This document shows, one piece after another, positions 35,176 to 43,570 of a DNA stretch of 53,979 nt; the stretch's first letter is position 1; each line of letters opens with the position of its first letter. The notes beneath the pieces were generated by a model. It made no database searches, was not told the DNA's origin, and saw nothing but the letters and a program-made list of their open reading frames with translations. The stretch comes from a virus: the IMG/VR virus record IMGVR_UViG_3300032053_000102, positions 1 to 53,979 of that record, one strand, 5' to 3'. Made by a program: the position numbers and the translations under genes.

Positions 35176-35701
35176 TATGGATGGTGTTTTGACTAATTTT
35201 CATTTAGCTGCTCTGCGTACTTTTAATGCAGAAAGGCTTCTTGAATCTTGGCCTATTGGTGAATGGTCGATTCCAAAGGTACTTGGTATATCAGAAGATG
35301 ATTTCTGGGGTGTAATTAATCAAGTTCCTGATTTCTGGTTTCGTATTGAACCATATCCTTGGTTGCATGAACTAATAGATTTGACCCAATCAATAGGTGA
35401 TTATACTATATCTACATCTCCTTCATTTGATCCTGATTGTGCGGCACAAAAAATTCGATGGTTACAAAAGCATATTGATACTAAATTTCATAATTATATG
35501 ATTGGTCATCAAAAGTATTTGATGGCGAATAAAAATACAGTATTGATTGATGATAATGAGAATAATGTAGAACAATTTCAATTAGCTGGTGGTCATAAGA
35601 TTTTATTTCCGATGCGAACTAATAAAAATTATTGGTTGATTGGTCAGAAATTCGAATATTTGAAACAAACACTGGAAAGGATTCACAAATGCTCGTTTTA
35701 A
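35159..35701 (+). CDS. 5'(3')-deoxyribonucleotidase-like HAD protein
   Basis: 180 residues from the ATG at 35159, within the end of thyX. HILLDMDGVLTNF at the N-terminus is HAD motif I (Asp6, Asp8), YTISTSPSFDP motif II, and HQKYLMANKNTVLIDDNENN motifs III-IV. This is the NT5C-like family, which dephosphorylates dNMPs and balances pools. Next to thyX it fits a nucleotide-metabolism cassette. Confidence 0.82.
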   Translation: MHILLDMDGVLTNFHLAALRTFNAERLLESWPIGEWSIPKVLGISEDDFWGVINQVPDFWFRIEPYPWLHELIDLTQSIGDYTISTSPSFDPDCAAQKIRWLQKHIDTKFHNYMIGHQKYLMANKNTVLIDDNENNVEQFQLAGGHKILFPMRTNKNYWLIGQKFEYLKQTLERIHKCSF

Positions 35702-35850
35702 CACGCAAAGAGAACCAAAAGATATACATCAATGGTGAAGAAATAGTTATAACTATTTGCAGGATAATATCAGATAAAGTTAGGATCGGAATTGATGCAC
35801 CTAAAAACATAACCATTGAACGCGAGGAACTCCGTGCAAGATCAAAATGA
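35689..35850 (+). CDS. csrA: CsrA-like RNA-binding translational regulator
   Basis: 53 residues from the ATG at 35689 (AAAGGATTCACAA upstream); a longer in-frame reading has no ribosome site. MLVLTRKENQKIYING, then VRIGIDAPKNITIEREEL, is the CsrA/RsmA fold almost word for word, including the N-terminal LTR and the IEREEL segment whose Arg contacts RNA. CsrA dimers bind GGA in hairpin loops and usually block ribosome sites. Two GGA triplets lie in its own leader (CTGGAAAGGATT), suggesting autoregulation. It overlaps the next gene by 17 nt. Confidence 0.94.
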   Translation: MLVLTRKENQKIYINGEEIVITICRIISDKVRIGIDAPKNITIEREELRARSK

Positions 35851-37588
35851 ACAAGTTCATTATTTATCGGTAAATAAGATATTTGCCAACCCAATCTTCA
35901 ATTGTTTTAGTGGTGATGTCAAATTTATTACATCGTCTGGGGCAAAAACATTCAAAGAAATGGAAGGGCATCAAGTTTTTGTCTTAAATATTGATGGTAA
36001 TTGGGAATCGGCAATCGTTAAGAGCTATGGCAAGCAACAATTACAAAAAATAACATTCAGACCTAGATATTGTAATGGTACTAAAATCCCATCAAAAGTA
36101 GAATACACTACGTTAGCAACAATGAATCATCGTTGGATTCTTGCAGACCAATCTGAAACAACAGATTTAGAAGTTGGTTGCAATATACGAATTATTAGAA
36201 ATCGAGTTAATGTAGGTCGTGATAGTGATTATTTTGATGGTTTCGCACATGGATTAATTTTTGGTGACGGTTCTGCTGAAACAAAACAAGGTGGAAGATT
36301 TAGAATTAGATTATGTAAGGATGAAAATAATCATTTAGCTAATTTGTTGATTGATTCTTCATTTTTTAATACAATCTATCGGCCTAAGTCTTGTGGTGGT
36401 GATTTCTTGGTTATGCTAGAATCATTGGAGGATGATTTAAAAGCATTACCTGAAAATAAATCATGGATGTATTTGAATGGATTTATTGAAGGTTGGCTCG
36501 AAGCGGATAGTCGTATTACTTATGGTTCGTATGAATTATATTCTATAAATAAAAAAGCAATTGATTGGATTATAGATAATTGTGCAATAGCCGGGTATGC
36601 CGTAACAGGTATCCATCTTAATACCAAACCTTCTAATTTTGGACCAAGAAAACCGCTGCATAGTGTGCTTTTGAATCCAGAATCAATAATTTATCAAGTA
36701 GTAAATATTGAAGTCACAGATCAAATTGAAACCGTGTATTGTGTAGAGACAGAATCATCTGGTACTTTTACTTTGGCTGGTGGATTACTTACTGGAAATT
36801 GTAGGGGAAATATCAGTCCTTTAGATGTAGTTGACCTTGCCAAGAGTATTGAGAAATCGGGATTGTTACAACCTATTATTGTACGTCCACGTCTTGAATC
36901 AACGCCTTCTGGTTTTGATTATGAAGTTGTTGCTGGTCACCGTAGGCATAAAGCTTGTCAAGTAAATAATATGGAAATGGTATCTTGTTTGATAAAATTA
37001 AATATAAATGATTTTGAAGCACGAACGATCAATGCTGTTGAAAATATCAAACGTAAAGCTCTTAACATGTTACAAGAAGCTAATACTGTACGTCATTATT
37101 ATGAAGCTGGTTGGAATAGAAGTGATATTGCAAAGGAACTTGATGTTTCTCCTGGTTGGGTACAAGTTCGTTGTATGATTTTAGAATTACCTCTTGATAT
37201 TCAAGAAGCTATTGCAGCAGGAATCTTTACTCAAACTCAAATCCGCGATTTACATGGTTTGAAGAATAAAGATCATCAGTATCTTGCCGCACGTAAGATT
37301 AAAGAGGCAAGAGAACGTGGCGATCATTTAACTGTAGAATCAAAGTTACGAGTCGCTAAGAATCCTAATGCCAAACGTGCTAGAAAACGTAATGAGTTGT
37401 TCTTAATGCAAGACGAGATTTATAAAGCTATTGGTAATAATCTTGCAACTAGAGCATTGGGATGGGCTGCTGGAGAAGTTTCAGATATGGATTTCTATTG
37501 TTCACTCAAAGAGTATTGTGATGATCACGATATGCCCTATTCCATTCCTGAATTTGATTTTGACAAAGAATTGCAAATTAGCACCTAA
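35834..37588 (+). CDS. ParB-like protein interrupted by an intein
   Basis: 584 residues from GTG 35834, preceded by GCGAGGAAC; a TTG at 35816 is the alternative. Extein part 1 is 23 residues ending KIFANPIFN; the intein then runs from Cys24 for 299 residues; extein part 2 resumes CRGNISPLDVVDLAKSIEKS, i.e. the intein splits ParB box I. Further ParB features are VVAGHRRHKAC and a helix-turn-helix (NRSDIAKELDVSPGWVQVR). The spliced protein would be about 285 residues. It is the second ParB-like protein of the window, coupled to csrA by overlap. Role could be partition, transcription control or nuclease activity. Confidence 0.88.
   Translation: MQDQNEQVHYLSVNKIFANPIFNCFSGDVKFITSSGAKTFKEMEGHQVFVLNIDGNWESAIVKSYGKQQLQKITFRPRYCNGTKIPSKVEYTTLATMNHRWILADQSETTDLEVGCNIRIIRNRVNVGRDSDYFDGFAHGLIFGDGSAETKQGGRFRIRLCKDENNHLANLLIDSSFFNTIYRPKSCGGDFLVMLESLEDDLKALPENKSWMYLNGFIEGWLEADSRITYGSYELYSINKKAIDWIIDNCAIAGYAVTGIHLNTKPSNFGPRKPLHSVLLNPESIIYQVVNIEVTDQIETVYCVETESSGTFTLAGGLLTGNCRGNISPLDVVDLAKSIEKSGLLQPIIVRPRLESTPSGFDYEVVAGHRRHKACQVNNMEMVSCLIKLNINDFEARTINAVENIKRKALNMLQEANTVRHYYEAGWNRSDIAKELDVSPGWVQVRCMILELPLDIQEAIAAGIFTQTQIRDLHGLKNKDHQYLAARKIKEARERGDHLTVESKLRVAKNPNAKRARKRNELFLMQDEIYKAIGNNLATRALGWAAGEVSDMDFYCSLKEYCDDHDMPYSIPEFDFDKELQIST
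35903..36799 (+). other. Intein with LAGLIDADG homing endonuclease
   Basis: In-frame insertion of 299 codons. Block A begins CFSGDVKFITSSGAKTF (Cys1); the block B His is in TMNHRWIL; LAGLIDADG-type motifs are HGLIFGDGSAE and GFIEGWLEADS; the C-terminal block reads VYCVETESSGTFTLAGG followed by LLTGN, with Asn last and Cys as the +1 extein residue. The penultimate residue is Gly where His is usual. All splicing residues needed for a class 1 intein are otherwise present, so it should be active. Confidence 0.92.
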
Positions 37589-37597
37589 GGAGGTTTC

Positions 37598-37930
37598 ATG
37601 TTGACATTGGAGCAAGTCAAAAGAGCAAGGGAATTACTTGGTACTGGATTAAGTCATAGGGAAATTGCTATAAGAATAGGCATCTCACGCCAAAGTATAG
37701 CTCAGATAGTGAAAGGTTTGATGCCTTGTGAATTAGCAAAAGATGTAGAGCCAGGTAATTGTGAATTATGCGGTAAAGAATTGCCTTGCATTACTTGTGC
37801 GAAAGAATTGGCACAAAAGAATCCAAATAGAGGTGAATTACCGGAAGATGAAGTAGAAATAATCCTTGGGGGTACAAATTTAATGAATAAATATTACACT
37901 ATAGGTGGAAGAGATGCCAGAGTCTATTAG
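37598..37930 (+). CDS. HTH and zinc-ribbon regulator-like protein
   Basis: 110 residues behind AAGGAGGTTTC. Residues about 1-43 are a helix-turn-helix (LSHREIAIRIGISRQSIAQI), followed by CELCGKELPCITC, a compact zinc site. The C-terminus is acidic then variable. This looks like a small DNA-binding regulator; the target is unknown. It lies between the intein-ParB gene and DNA polymerase. Confidence 0.65.
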   Translation: MLTLEQVKRARELLGTGLSHREIAIRIGISRQSIAQIVKGLMPCELAKDVEPGNCELCGKELPCITCAKELAQKNPNRGELPEDEVEIILGGTNLMNKYYTIGGRDARVY

Positions 37931-37961
37931 TCCAATACCTTAGCTGATTGGAGACAATAAA

Positions 37962-40292
37962 ATGATATACCTTGACACAGAAACAGTAGGTCTCTGCGGA
38001 CCAGCAGTTTTGATACAATGGGCTAAAGATGATGGCCCTGTATCATTGCATTCTGTTTGGACATCATCTATTGCTGATACTCTAGTATTGATTGAAGAGT
38101 TCTGTAAAAACACGATTGTTGGCTTTAATCTTGCATTTGATTGGTTTCATCTTTGTCAATTATACACAACATTATTGTTACTTGCAGATAAAGTAGGTTA
38201 TGATGCAATACCAGCAGATCATATCGAACTATATGCTTCTTTGGAACCGGAAGCACGCGATGGTCCTTGTTTGAAACCTGTTTCTGCTTGTGACTTAATG
38301 TTACATGCGAGAAAAGGTCCATATCAATCGACAATGAATCGTAAGGATGTGAGAATCAAACGAGTACCATCTATTCTAGCTGGTCCCTTGGCCGCTGAAT
38401 TAGAAAAACGGATAAAATTAAAAGATATTTATTTTGCACGACGTAAAGATAAAAATGCACCTAAATGGACTGTTGAACAGTCCGGTGATTTTGCTGATCT
38501 AGTTCTTAAATTCAAACCATCATCTGCTCTAAAAACCTTAGCTGTTGATGCATTAGGGTTGGATCCGGAGAATGTATTATTATACAAATATGTAGAAGTT
38601 GACCCGCGATTCCGACCAATGGAACTCGGTTGGGCACCTTTTGCTCTCGCAGTCTCTAATCCAGAGAAAAACTGGCAAGCGACATTTACAACTGGGAAGG
38701 AAAAGCGTTCTGGTTATGCTTGGCCAGGTGTAATAGGGATGCATATTACACACTGGGGTTATAATACATTAGCCAGGGAATATGCTGAACGTGACGTTAC
38801 CCTCACACGCGATTTGTATAAGCATTTTGGGTCGCCTGAACCTGGTGATGATGATTCCTTACTTGCATGTATGGTAGGTGTGGTACGTTGGAGGGGATAC
38901 AAAATTGATGAATTAGGGATTCGAAAGCTGAGAATAAAAGCAGTAGAAAAATCTAATGCAGCACCAAAGGCACCAGCAAAAGTAAAAGAATTTGTATTTA
39001 CATTATTATCGAAAACAGAGCGTGTTGGACTGATTAAAGAGGATGGCAAAGAATCAACTGGGCGTGTTGTATTAGAAGAAATAGCTCGTTGGACAGATCA
39101 CCCTGCAGCCGAAGCTGCCACAAAATGCCTAGAAGCTCGTAAAGCCACAAAGGAAATAGAACTATATGACAAACTGCTCCAAGCAGGACGTTTTCATGCT
39201 TCTTTTAAGGTTATTGGAACTTTATCAACAAGAATGTCAGGGACTGATGGACTCAATCCACAGGGCATCAAACATGACAAATATGTTCGGTCCCAATTCC
39301 CCCTTGCTTTTGAACCACTTGAACTCTGTGGAGGGGACTTTAGCGGATTTGAGGTCTCAATTGCAGACGCTGTCTACAATGATCCAGAACTCAGAAAACA
39401 ACTCTGTACCTGTAGTAAATGTGGATACATCTGTACTTTAGATGAGTATGCGTCCTCCGACGATTGCGTAAAATGTAACGCTAAAGATTCCAGATATAAA
39501 ATTCATGGATTATTTGGCGAAGCATTACACCCTGAATTATCGTATGATCAAATTTTAAGAACTAAAGGTACAGCAAATGATCTTTATGATAAAGGTAAAA
39601 AGGGTGTCTTTGCCGAATTTTACGGCGGAAATTATAATACACTTGTGAATCGCGGATTAGTTGAAACTGAAGAACAGGCAAGAGAAGCCGAAGAACGATT
39701 CATGAGTAGGTTCAAAGGCGCCGATGAATTCAGAGCAAAAATCAATGATCAATTCTGTAGTATGAGGCAGCCTAAAGGTATTGGAACGAAGGTCGAGTGG
39801 CATGAACCTTGTGACTACATAGAGACAGTGTTAGGATTTAGAAGATATTTTACATTGGAAAATTCTATTTGTAAAGCATTATTCACTCTAGCTAATAAGC
39901 CACCACCACAATGGAAAGGTTTGAAGATCAAATGCGTAAGACGAGATCGTGAGCAAATGGTAGGTGGTGCTTTGATGTCTGCACTTTATGCAGCAGCTTT
40001 TAATATTCAGTCAAAGAATCTACGTGCAGCAGCAAATCACGTCATCCAATCGACTGGTGCGTCGATAACAAAGAAATTGCAAACTAGATTATGGAAACTA
40101 CAACCTAGTGGTATTGGGGACTGGATAATACAGCCCATGAATATACATGACGAGATCATGTGTCCGTGCTTGCCAAGTATAAAACAGCAGATCAACACTA
40201 TAGTCAAAGAATTGGTAACAGATATGCGACCAATTATACCTTTGATCAAAATAGATTGGTCTGAACACATGAAAACTTGGGCTGAGAAATGA
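37962..40292 (+). CDS. DNA polymerase I (family A) with zinc-finger insertion
   Basis: 776 residues. N-terminal 3'-5' exonuclease: YLDTETVG (DxE, residues 5-7) and VGFNLAFDWFH. Polymerase motif A is GGDFSGFEVSIADA (about 458-471), motif B KGTANDLYDKGKKGVFAEFY (about 534-553), motif C NIHDEIMC (about 727-734). Between A and B (about 480-505) lies a Cys cluster CTCSKCGYIC...CVKC that looks like an inserted zinc ribbon, unusual for this family. Replicates the phage genome. Starts behind GGAGACAATAAA; the stop overlaps the next ATG. Confidence 0.9.
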   Translation: MIYLDTETVGLCGPAVLIQWAKDDGPVSLHSVWTSSIADTLVLIEEFCKNTIVGFNLAFDWFHLCQLYTTLLLLADKVGYDAIPADHIELYASLEPEARDGPCLKPVSACDLMLHARKGPYQSTMNRKDVRIKRVPSILAGPLAAELEKRIKLKDIYFARRKDKNAPKWTVEQSGDFADLVLKFKPSSALKTLAVDALGLDPENVLLYKYVEVDPRFRPMELGWAPFALAVSNPEKNWQATFTTGKEKRSGYAWPGVIGMHITHWGYNTLAREYAERDVTLTRDLYKHFGSPEPGDDDSLLACMVGVVRWRGYKIDELGIRKLRIKAVEKSNAAPKAPAKVKEFVFTLLSKTERVGLIKEDGKESTGRVVLEEIARWTDHPAAEAATKCLEARKATKEIELYDKLLQAGRFHASFKVIGTLSTRMSGTDGLNPQGIKHDKYVRSQFPLAFEPLELCGGDFSGFEVSIADAVYNDPELRKQLCTCSKCGYICTLDEYASSDDCVKCNAKDSRYKIHGLFGEALHPELSYDQILRTKGTANDLYDKGKKGVFAEFYGGNYNTLVNRGLVETEEQAREAEERFMSRFKGADEFRAKINDQFCSMRQPKGIGTKVEWHEPCDYIETVLGFRRYFTLENSICKALFTLANKPPPQWKGLKIKCVRRDREQMVGGALMSALYAAAFNIQSKNLRAAANHVIQSTGASITKKLQTRLWKLQPSGIGDWIIQPMNIHDEIMCPCLPSIKQQINTIVKELVTDMRPIIPLIKIDWSEHMKTWAEK

Positions 40293-40648
40293 TAAAAGAG
40301 ATCAGAAATGCGACGTCTTTTATAACTAACGATGCCAGAGCGATACAACGATACATAGATAGCGATGATTTTGAAGAATTAACTAATGTAAGTGATTTAA
40401 TAGATGAATTGTATGTTGCATTAAATAAGATCACTTTTGCTGAAGTCAAGAAGTTGATCTATATGATGCAAAATATAAATTATGAATTTCTTTCATTACG
40501 TCGATTGCGATTACTTGCTAAATCACTAGGTATAAAATACTATTCTATGAAAACCAAAGACGAACTTCTAACCGACATAGGAGGAGTCTATGAAAAGTAT
40601 CATACCATTTCAAAGAGAAAGGAGGTAATAGATGCTCGACCAGATTAA
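40289..40648 (+). CDS. SAP-like small DNA-binding protein
   Basis: 119 residues, ATGA-coupled to the polymerase. Residues about 68-99 (LSLRRLRLLAKSLGIKYYSM then KTKDELLTDI) have the helix-extended loop-helix pattern of SAP domains, which bind AT-rich DNA. The N-terminal half is helical and acidic. Could be a polymerase accessory. Moderate confidence for the SAP-like reading. Confidence 0.55.
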   Translation: MIKEIRNATSFITNDARAIQRYIDSDDFEELTNVSDLIDELYVALNKITFAEVKKLIYMMQNINYEFLSLRRLRLLAKSLGIKYYSMKTKDELLTDIGGVYEKYHTISKRKEVIDARPD

Positions 40649-41054
40649 AGAGATACATGATGAAATTATTGCATTATTGGTAAGGATGAAGAAACCAATA
40701 CTTGGTATGAATAGATTAATCAGTAATCTTGAAAAGAAATCAAAAGAAGAAGTAGAAAGACTATTTAATTTTTTCGATTCATTATACAAGAATGAATTCA
40801 AACGATTAAAAGATGTCTGGACACTACCGCATATCAACGATGATATGTGGCATGGGTATAGAATGTTGAGAATTAGAGATTTACCCGAGCAAAAATCACT
40901 GCATGATGCTTGGGAAGCTTACCATGATCGAGTAGCCGCTTTCAAAAAGGAACGTAAAAGTGAAAGTCAACATCAAACAGATTCGCAAAGAATTCGCAAA
41001 CAGTCTCTCCGTCGTCGGCGTACAGAGGCTAAAGCTAGTCGCCGAAGCAGATAA
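40632..41054 (+). CDS. Hypothetical helical protein with basic tail
   Basis: 140 residues, starting at ATG 40632 behind AAAGGAGGTAATAG. Mostly helical (LEKKSKEEVERLFNFFDSLY) with WTLPHINDDMWHGYRM in the middle. The last 30 or so residues are Arg/Lys/Ser-rich (RIRKQSLRRRRTEAKASRRS) and coincide with a second gene read in another frame. Function unknown. Confidence 0.6.
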   Translation: MLDQIKEIHDEIIALLVRMKKPILGMNRLISNLEKKSKEEVERLFNFFDSLYKNEFKRLKDVWTLPHINDDMWHGYRMLRIRDLPEQKSLHDAWEAYHDRVAAFKKERKSESQHQTDSQRIRKQSLRRRRTEAKASRRSR

Positions 41055-41175
41055 TTTTGATTATTTTATCGCTAGAGCCAAAGAGGCTTTGACAATGGAA
41101 GAAGATATTGATTTAGCTATCCTCTTACTTATGTTAGCTAAAATCAAAAATGAATCCACTGAAGATAAAAGCTAA
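40960..41175 (+). CDS. Small hypothetical protein overlapping the preceding gene
   Basis: 71 residues from GTG 40960, preceded by AAGGAACGTAAAA, overlapping the preceding gene by 95 nt in another frame. The sequence (KVNIKQIRKEFANSLSVVGV) has normal protein composition and its C-terminus overlaps the VRR-NUC start. An overlap of this length is unusual in this genome. One of the two C- or N-terminal parts may be dispensable. Confidence 0.55.
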   Translation: MKVNIKQIRKEFANSLSVVGVQRLKLVAEADNFDYFIARAKEALTMEEDIDLAILLLMLAKIKNESTEDKS

Positions 41176-41488
41176 AACTGGACCAGAACGTAAAATACAA
41201 GATGCTATAATTGATTTCTTGCTTATAAGAGGCTGGTACGTCCTCCAAACTCATGGATCGATGTATCAATCTGGATTCCCTGATCTCTATGCAACACACT
41301 CCAAGTACGGGGCACGTTGGATTGAGGTTAAGAATCCTTTGGCTTATCATTTTACACCGGCTCAACTAGAGTGTTTTCCAAAAATGTCAGCTAATGGAAC
41401 TCGAATCTGGATACTAACAGCAGCAACCGAATCAGAATACCAAAAACTGTTTGGTCCAGCAAACTGGTACACTTACTTAAAACTATGA
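41150..41488 (+). CDS. VRR-NUC domain nuclease
   Basis: 112 residues. PERKIQDAIIDFLLIRGWYV opens the fold; SGFPDLYA (about 41-48) and WIEVKNPLAY (about 57-66) give the catalytic PD...ExK, and FTPAQLECF the conserved Gln. These stand-alone VRR-NUC proteins of phages are Holliday-junction or structure-specific endonucleases. Follows the polymerase cluster, consistent with replication or recombination intermediates. Confidence 0.88.
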   Translation: MNPLKIKAKTGPERKIQDAIIDFLLIRGWYVLQTHGSMYQSGFPDLYATHSKYGARWIEVKNPLAYHFTPAQLECFPKMSANGTRIWILTAATESEYQKLFGPANWYTYLKL

Positions 41489-41495
41489 GGAACCA

Positions 41496-41612
41496 ATGAG
41501 AATCTTGATTCTTTGCTTAGTTCTTGGGTTCTTGGGTTGTGAAGTCAAGAAACCAAAACCAATTCCAAAGAAACCAGTACCTTGTGATCAAAAGGAATGT
41601 CCATGCAGGTAG
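41496..41612 (+). CDS. 38-residue proline-rich lipoprotein
   Basis: ATG at 41496 behind GAGGAACCA. MRILILCLVLGFLGC is a lipoprotein signal peptide with lipobox LGFLGC and Cys15 as the likely lipidated residue; the mature part is Lys/Pro-rich (EVKKPKPIPKKPVPC) and ends with further cysteines (CDQKECPCR). Size and proline content recall o-spanins (Rz1) and superinfection-exclusion lipoproteins, but no partner i-spanin is adjacent. It overlaps the reductase start by 10 nt. Confidence 0.68.
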   Translation: MRILILCLVLGFLGCEVKKPKPIPKKPVPCDQKECPCR

Positions 41613-43570
41613 ATAATGTGTATCTGGAACCTAGATTCAAACTTGATACTGGTACTATAATCCTGTTAAGAACTATGATACCGCAATTTGGTTATAGTAA
41701 ATTTGGAGAATTCATTTTCTATAGTCATTATAGCCGACAAATAGATGGGAGGCAGGAATCTTGGGTTGATGTCGTAATCCGTGTAATAGAAGGTACATTC
41801 TCTATACGCAAAGATTGGTATAATAGGAATCATATTGCATGGGATGAATTATCTTGGCAGCGTTATGCTAGAGATATGGCAATTAGTATGTTTCGTATGG
41901 AGTGGTTGCCACCCGGTCGTGGTTTGTGGGCGATGGGCACCCCGTTAATAATGAAACGTGGTTCTATGGCTTTATTCAATTGCGCCTTTACTTCCATCGG
42001 ATCAGATTGGATAGATGATCTTTGTTGGTTAATGGATTCTCTGATGCATGGCGTAGGTGTAGGTTTTGAACCAATTAGACAAAACCTGGAACTTTTTTCA
42101 CCAGTGAGTGAAGTTGAATATGTAATACCTGATACTCGGGAAGGTTGGGTTGATTCAATACGAGTATTATTGAATGCTTTCGCACAACCTAATGGCATGT
42201 TGCCAGTTTTCGATTATGACTTTCTAAGACCAGAAGGCTCGAAATTAGTTACATTTGGTGGTACATCATCTGGACCACAACCGCTTAAAGATTTACATGA
42301 AGATATAGTAGAACTTTGTTATTCGTATTTGGAACAAGGTGATCCAATCGAATTCAAAACTGATCTTGCAAATCTAATTGGAGTATGTGTTGTCACAGGC
42401 AATGTGCGACGTAGTGCTGAATTAGCATTATGTAGCGTCTCTGATCCTATATTCTTCGACCTCAAAGATTATTCAAAACATCCTCGTCGTAAAAAATGGG
42501 GTTGGATGAGTAACAATTCTGTAAAATTAGAAACAAGCGAGGACTTTGGATTGCTTAGTTTGCTTGTACATCATAATATAGAAAGTCATGATATTGGTTT
42601 TGTTAATATGATCAATTTGAAAACAGGTCGTATAGGTAAGCGTGATAAATTAAAAGAAGATCAAGCAACAGGTTTGAATCCTTGTGGGGAGATTCCTCTT
42701 GAATCACGCGAAGTCTGTAACGTAGCAGAGACACTACCTACACGCTGTTATAATCATGAAGCTTGGCTTAATGCTTGTGAATATGCCTCATTTTATACCA
42801 GTACAGTAAATCTATTGGCTACACATCAACCGAGCACCAATGCGGTTATATTAAGAAATCGTAGGATTGGAGTATCTATAGTTGATTTCAGTGGCTGGAA
42901 ACATCAAGTAGGTGTAACTAGACTAACCAGATACTTGAGAGAAGGATACAATCGGATACGTCAAGTTAATAAATTACTTGCACAAGAGGCAGGGATTCCT
43001 GAATCAATTCGAGTGACAACTGTAAAGCCAGGAGGAACTGTGCCTAAAATGGCAGGTCGTCAGGCTGGTATGTCACATCCTAATTTCACATATATGATAC
43101 GAAGAGTAAGGATTCAAGTTAATACTGAATTAGAAAGAATACTAAAAGAAGCAAAGATACCAAATGAACCTGATTACTACTCGAAACAAACAACTGTATT
43201 TGAATTCCCTATATTCTCAGGTCATGTAAAACCTGCTGATCAAATTAGTATTTGGGAACAAGCTATGAATTTGATTCTTTTACAACGCGAATGGGCTGAT
43301 AATGCCATTTCCAATACATTACTTTTTAGCGATAATGAGGTTGATGAATTAGAAGCTGTACTTGGTGCTATTGCACCATTAACTAAATCTGTAAGCCTGA
43401 TGCGACATACAAAAGAAGGAATCTATAGACAGATGCCAGAAGAACATTTAACAAAAGAACAATATGAAACAAGATGCACAGCGATTAAAGAAATAGATTG
43501 GAGCCGATACCGTGGTGATGGACAAGATGAGAAATTTTGTACATCAGACAGATGTGAGGTACTAGCATGA
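41603..43570 (+). CDS. nrdJ: Adenosylcobalamin-dependent ribonucleotide reductase (class II, RTPR-like)
   Basis: 655 residues from ATG 41603; AAAGGA is well spaced for it and too close for the ATG at 41597. WLPPGRGLWAMGT is the RTPR signature. Redox Cys in NCAFTS (about 127); NPCGEIPLESREVC gives thiyl Cys361, Glu363 and Cys372, the same 11-residue spacing as in the Lactobacillus enzyme; KPGGTVPKMAG binds the substrate; the C-terminal CTSDRC pair is the swinging redox arm. It makes dNTPs from NTPs in one gene without oxygen, but needs host B12. Confidence 0.92.
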   Translation: MQVDNVYLEPRFKLDTGTIILLRTMIPQFGYSKFGEFIFYSHYSRQIDGRQESWVDVVIRVIEGTFSIRKDWYNRNHIAWDELSWQRYARDMAISMFRMEWLPPGRGLWAMGTPLIMKRGSMALFNCAFTSIGSDWIDDLCWLMDSLMHGVGVGFEPIRQNLELFSPVSEVEYVIPDTREGWVDSIRVLLNAFAQPNGMLPVFDYDFLRPEGSKLVTFGGTSSGPQPLKDLHEDIVELCYSYLEQGDPIEFKTDLANLIGVCVVTGNVRRSAELALCSVSDPIFFDLKDYSKHPRRKKWGWMSNNSVKLETSEDFGLLSLLVHHNIESHDIGFVNMINLKTGRIGKRDKLKEDQATGLNPCGEIPLESREVCNVAETLPTRCYNHEAWLNACEYASFYTSTVNLLATHQPSTNAVILRNRRIGVSIVDFSGWKHQVGVTRLTRYLREGYNRIRQVNKLLAQEAGIPESIRVTTVKPGGTVPKMAGRQAGMSHPNFTYMIRRVRIQVNTELERILKEAKIPNEPDYYSKQTTVFEFPIFSGHVKPADQISIWEQAMNLILLQREWADNAISNTLLFSDNEVDELEAVLGAIAPLTKSVSLMRHTKEGIYRQMPEEHLTKEQYETRCTAIKEIDWSRYRGDGQDEKFCTSDRCEVLA

